A stretch of DNA of 64,000 bases from contig NZ_CP042218.1 in assembly GCF_007795095.1 (NCBI RefSeq), positions 2,335,001-2,399,000 on the forward strand. The letters run 5' to 3'. Of the stretch, positions 61,166 to 64,000 are shown in pieces. The translations under genes and the position numbers were made by a program. The stretch is from Luteimonas granuli. GTDB taxonomy: Bacteria > Pseudomonadota > Gammaproteobacteria > Xanthomonadales > Xanthomonadaceae. Within the stretch, counting starts at the first letter, position 1. The number at the start of each line of letters is the position of its first letter. The notes beneath the pieces were generated by a model. That model searched no databases and was not told the DNA's origin. It worked only from the letters and a program-made list of their open reading frames with translations.

Positions 61166-63666
61166 TGCCCGCGATGGCTGCGATGGCGGATGCGACGGTG
61201 GCGGGTTTCGTGCCTCTGTCCAGTCATGTCGCCAGCGACGTGGTGAAAACCACCGGCGGCGATTACCTGGTCGTCTGGAGCCTGGGCGGCCTTCCCTTCG
61301 TCGGTCGCGAGGAGTGGGATCTCGAGCATCGGCACGCGACCTTCAACCGCATGCTGCAGACCCTGCGGGCGCCGGATTTCACCAACGTCGCCTTCTGGAC
61401 CCACGACATCCGGGAACGGAGACACATCCGCGGCGGCGGGCGACGCTTCGCCGGCAGCTTCAACCAGTCACTGTCGGACGCCTACTTCGCATCGCTGGCG
61501 GGGAAGGAGTGTCTCCAGAACGAGCTCTACCTGACCATGATCCATCGACCGGCGGCGACGGGTCGGCGCCTCGGCGAGAGGCCCGTCGACCTCGCGCGGC
61601 TGGCGGTCGCCGAACGGCAGGCCATCGGGCGGCTCCACGAGCTGGCGGGCAGCGTCGAAGCGGTGCTCGGCGACTACTCGCCCCGGAGGCTCGGCATGTA
61701 CGAACGCGACAACGGCGTCGCGTTCTCGGAACCGCTCGAGCTCTATGCCCGGATCCTCAACCGCATCGACGAGCCGGTGCCCGTGCTGGCGGCCCCCATC
61801 GCCGGCTATCTCCCGGTCAGCCGCCACACGTTCTCCGCCCGGACCGGTGATTTCGTGATCGAGACGCCGTCCGGCGAACACCACTACGGCGCCATCCTCA
61901 GCATCAAGGAGTACACCGACAACACCTGGCCGGGGATCCTCAATGGTCTGAAATACCTTGGCTTCGAATACGTGCTGACCCAGTCCTTCAGTCCGATCGG
62001 ACGGCAGGACGCACTGCGCGCGCTCGACCGCACCAAGGGCATGATGGTTTCGTCGGGCGACCGGGCCGTCAGCCAGATCGCCGAACTCGACGAGGCCATG
62101 GACCAGCTCGCCTCGGGCAACTTCGTCCTCGGCGAGTACCACTTCTCGCTGGCGGTCCATGCGCCGGGACAGGAGGCGCTCGCGCGATACGTCGCCGAGG
62201 CGCGCGCCGAGCTGTCCAACGCGGGCTTCGTGTCGGCGAAGGAGGACCTGGCGGTGGCTTCTGCGTTCTACGCGCAGCTGCCCGGCAACTGGCGGTATCG
62301 CACCCGGCTGGCGAACCTCAGCTCGCTGAACTTCCTCGGCCTGTCGCCGCTGCACAACTTCGCCGCGGGCAAGCGCAGGCGCAATCCCTGGGGCGAATGC
62401 GTGACCACGCTGCAGGCGGGCAATGGCCAGCCCTACCACTTCAACTTCCATGCCACACACCCGGCCGAGGATTCTTCGGGGGAGAAGGCGCTCGGCAACA
62501 CGCTGGTGATCGGCAAGTCCGGCACCGGCAAGACCGCCCTGGTCAATTTCCTGATCAGCCAGTCGCAGAAGCTGGATCCGGCACCCACCGTGTTCTTCTT
62601 CGACAAGGACCGTGGCGCCGAGATCTTCGTGCGTGCCTGCGGCGGAAACTATCTGGCGCTGGAAAATGGTCGACCCACCGGGTTCAATCCACTGCAGTGC
62701 GAGCGCACACCGGCCAATGTCCAGTTCCTCGCCGAACTGGTGAAGCTCCTCGCCGGCAAGGAGGTCTGCACCGCGCGCGAGGACGAAGACGTTTTCCGTG
62801 CGGTGGAGGGCATCCTCGACACGCCGATGCACCTGCGCAGCATGGCGAACCTTCGCAACAGCCTGCCCAACCTGGGCGACGACGGACTCCATGCCCGCCT
62901 GCGCAAGTGGACCGCCGGCAACAGCCTCGGATGGGTCTTCGACAATCCGGAGGATGCCGTCGACCTGTCGCGGGCGAACATCATCGGCTTCGACTACACC
63001 GACCTCCTCGACAACGCCGAAGTCCGGGTGCCGGTGGTGCGCTACCTGCTGCACCGGCTCGAGGGCATCATCGACGGCCGGCGCCTCGTGTACGTGATGG
63101 ACGAGTTCTGGAAGATCCTCGAGGGTGGCGGCGCGCTCAAGGACTTCGCGCGCAACAAGCAGAAGACCATCCGCAAGCAGAACGGACTCGGCATCTTCGC
63201 GACCCAGAGCCCGGAAGATGCGTTGGCGAGCGACATCGCCGCGGCGCTGGTGGAGCAGACCGCGACCCTCGTGCTGCTGCCGAATCCGAACGCCAGCCGC
63301 GGGGACTACGTCGACGGCCTCCGGCTGACCGAGGCCGAGTACCGCGTGGTGGTGTCACTCGACGAGCGATCGCGCTGCTTCCTGGTCAAACAGGGCCATG
63401 CCTCGGCCGTCTGCCGGCTGGACCTGGAGGGGCTGGACGACATGCTGGCGGTGATTTCCGCGTCGACCGACAACATCGGGGTCATGCACCAGGTGATGGC
63501 CGAGCGCGCGGCTGTCCTGGGCGTGGCCCCGGACGCGCTCCGTCCGGAGGACTGGCTCGAGCGGTTCCAGGCCCGCCGGAAGGGGCGGCGGTCGGCCAGG
63601 GGCGCGGCCGGCACGAACGCCCCCGCGGAGGGCGACGGACCAGCGACCGCCCGGGGCGGCGATTGA
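61162..63666 (+). CDS. virB4: T4SS ATPase VirB4
   Basis: 834 aa. The N-terminal domain (CagE/TrbE-like) extends to about residue 430. The C-terminal RecA-like motor has Walker A GKSGTGKT (451-458), Walker B-type RRLVYVMDEFWKIL and the following NKQKTIRKQNGLGIFATQSPED. The last 45 residues are Arg/Gly/Ala-rich. The ATG overlaps the virB3 stop. VirB4 energises pilin extraction and substrate transfer. It is the largest gene of the operon and fully intact. Confidence 0.96.
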   Translation: MMPAMAAMADATVAGFVPLSSHVASDVVKTTGGDYLVVWSLGGLPFVGREEWDLEHRHATFNRMLQTLRAPDFTNVAFWTHDIRERRHIRGGGRRFAGSFNQSLSDAYFASLAGKECLQNELYLTMIHRPAATGRRLGERPVDLARLAVAERQAIGRLHELAGSVEAVLGDYSPRRLGMYERDNGVAFSEPLELYARILNRIDEPVPVLAAPIAGYLPVSRHTFSARTGDFVIETPSGEHHYGAILSIKEYTDNTWPGILNGLKYLGFEYVLTQSFSPIGRQDALRALDRTKGMMVSSGDRAVSQIAELDEAMDQLASGNFVLGEYHFSLAVHAPGQEALARYVAEARAELSNAGFVSAKEDLAVASAFYAQLPGNWRYRTRLANLSSLNFLGLSPLHNFAAGKRRRNPWGECVTTLQAGNGQPYHFNFHATHPAEDSSGEKALGNTLVIGKSGTGKTALVNFLISQSQKLDPAPTVFFFDKDRGAEIFVRACGGNYLALENGRPTGFNPLQCERTPANVQFLAELVKLLAGKEVCTAREDEDVFRAVEGILDTPMHLRSMANLRNSLPNLGDDGLHARLRKWTAGNSLGWVFDNPEDAVDLSRANIIGFDYTDLLDNAEVRVPVVRYLLHRLEGIIDGRRLVYVMDEFWKILEGGGALKDFARNKQKTIRKQNGLGIFATQSPEDALASDIAAALVEQTATLVLLPNPNASRGDYVDGLRLTEAEYRVVVSLDERSRCFLVKQGHASAVCRLDLEGLDDMLAVISASTDNIGVMHQVMAERAAVLGVAPDALRPEDWLERFQARRKGRRSARGAAGTNAPAEGDGPATARGGD

Positions 63667-63708
63667 GGGAAGGACTGCGCGACAGGCATTCGATCCAGGG
63701 AGAGGACC

Positions 63709-64000
63709 ATGGACCACAGGAACATCGGAGGCGCATGGACGCGCCGAGGGCGGATGGCGGGACTGGCACTGGCGCTGTGCGGGGGCGTTGCGGCGGGCCC
63801 GGCGTCCGCGCAATGGGCGGTGGTGGATCTGCCGCACACGATGAAGACCGCCCTGGGCTGGGTTGCCCAGTACCAGCAGATGGCCGAGACCTACCAGCGA
63901 CAGGTGGAGCAGCTCGACACTCTGGACAGGCAGTACGAGCAGGCGCTGGTGACCGGCGAAGCCTATTCCGGCGCCAGCGGGCATCGCGAACGCTTCCAGA
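63709..64000 (+). CDS. virB5: T4SS minor pilus protein VirB5 (partial, runs off the window)
   Basis: The first 97 codons are present. The ATG at 63709 follows AGGGAGAGG. A signal peptide (RRGRMAGLALALCGGVAAGPASA) precedes QWAVVDLPHTMKTALGWVAQ and a helical, Gln-rich region (YQQMAETYQRQVEQLDTLD), typical of the VirB5 family. It follows virB4 by 42 bases. In X. citri a hypothetical gene may lie between virB4 and virB5; none is seen here. The 3' end lies beyond the window. Confidence 0.82.
   Translation, partial: MDHRNIGGAWTRRGRMAGLALALCGGVAAGPASAQWAVVDLPHTMKTALGWVAQYQQMAETYQRQVEQLDTLDRQYEQALVTGEAYSGASGHRERFQ

Overview
The window is a gene-dense, roughly 70% GC bacterial chromosome segment. Gene content and order point to a gammaproteobacterium of the Xanthomonadaceae (Lysobacter/Luteimonas/Xanthomonas relatives). 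The main clues are an spc-alpha ribosomal block without rpmJ after secY, a class II DAHP synthase, a tandem pair of S46 dipeptidyl peptidases, a ZnuD-like zinc receptor beside Zur, and a type IV secretion operon whose VirB7 has the C-terminal N0-like domain known from Xanthomonas. The genus cannot be fixed from sequence reading alone. No rRNA, tRNA, CRISPR array, insertion sequence or prophage was seen.

Layout. 1-5026: end of the spc operon (rplO, secY) and the alpha operon (rpsM, rpsK, rpsD, rpoA, rplQ), closed by a strong terminator. 5061-14839: housekeeping and central metabolism: dsbB, class II DAHP synthase, thpR-like RNA phosphodiesterase, typA, ppiB, an aspartate aminotransferase, malate dehydrogenase, and the methylcitrate-cycle pair prpB-prpC. 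14868-24543: a GST, a SleB-like hydrolase, a FadH-like flavoenzyme, an OmpA-family porin, a small secreted protein, and the threonine-degradation genes kbl and tdh, which an inverted Na/Pi-cotransporter gene separates. 24664-29738: two tandem S46 peptidases (first DPP11-type, second DPP7-type by the key specificity residue) and a histidine phosphatase.

29787-34369: an ECF sigma/anti-sigma pair divergent from a subtilisin-like protease, a secreted repeat protein and a small beta-barrel protein, with an 18-bp perfect palindrome in the divergent gap. 34462-39175: folC, a dedD-like SPOR protein, purF (cvpA is missing between them) and a frameshifted DUF455 gene. 39198-45086: lpxH, gltX, a zinc-homeostasis module (zur, His-rich TonB receptor, Zur-box-like site, MerC-like protein) and ribosomal protein bTHX. 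45115-55376: a dipeptidase, histidine-degradation hutI/hutF, a second ECF sigma with a membrane partner, a class C beta-lactamase-like hydrolase, a methylation-repair pair (ogt plus an Ada-AraC-AlkA fusion), and an NPP-type phosphodiesterase lipoprotein.

55594-64000: a compact, mostly start/stop-overlapping operon in the order virB7, B8, B9, B10, B11, B1, B2, B3, B4, B5 that runs off the right end. Gene order and the VirB7 architecture match the Xanthomonadales-type T4SS (X-T4SS), a family known to deliver antibacterial effectors into neighbouring cells. The pilin gene virB2 carries an apparent one-base deletion in a G5 run, between a well-placed start and an intact mature pilin frame. virD4, virB6 and effector/immunity genes are not in view.
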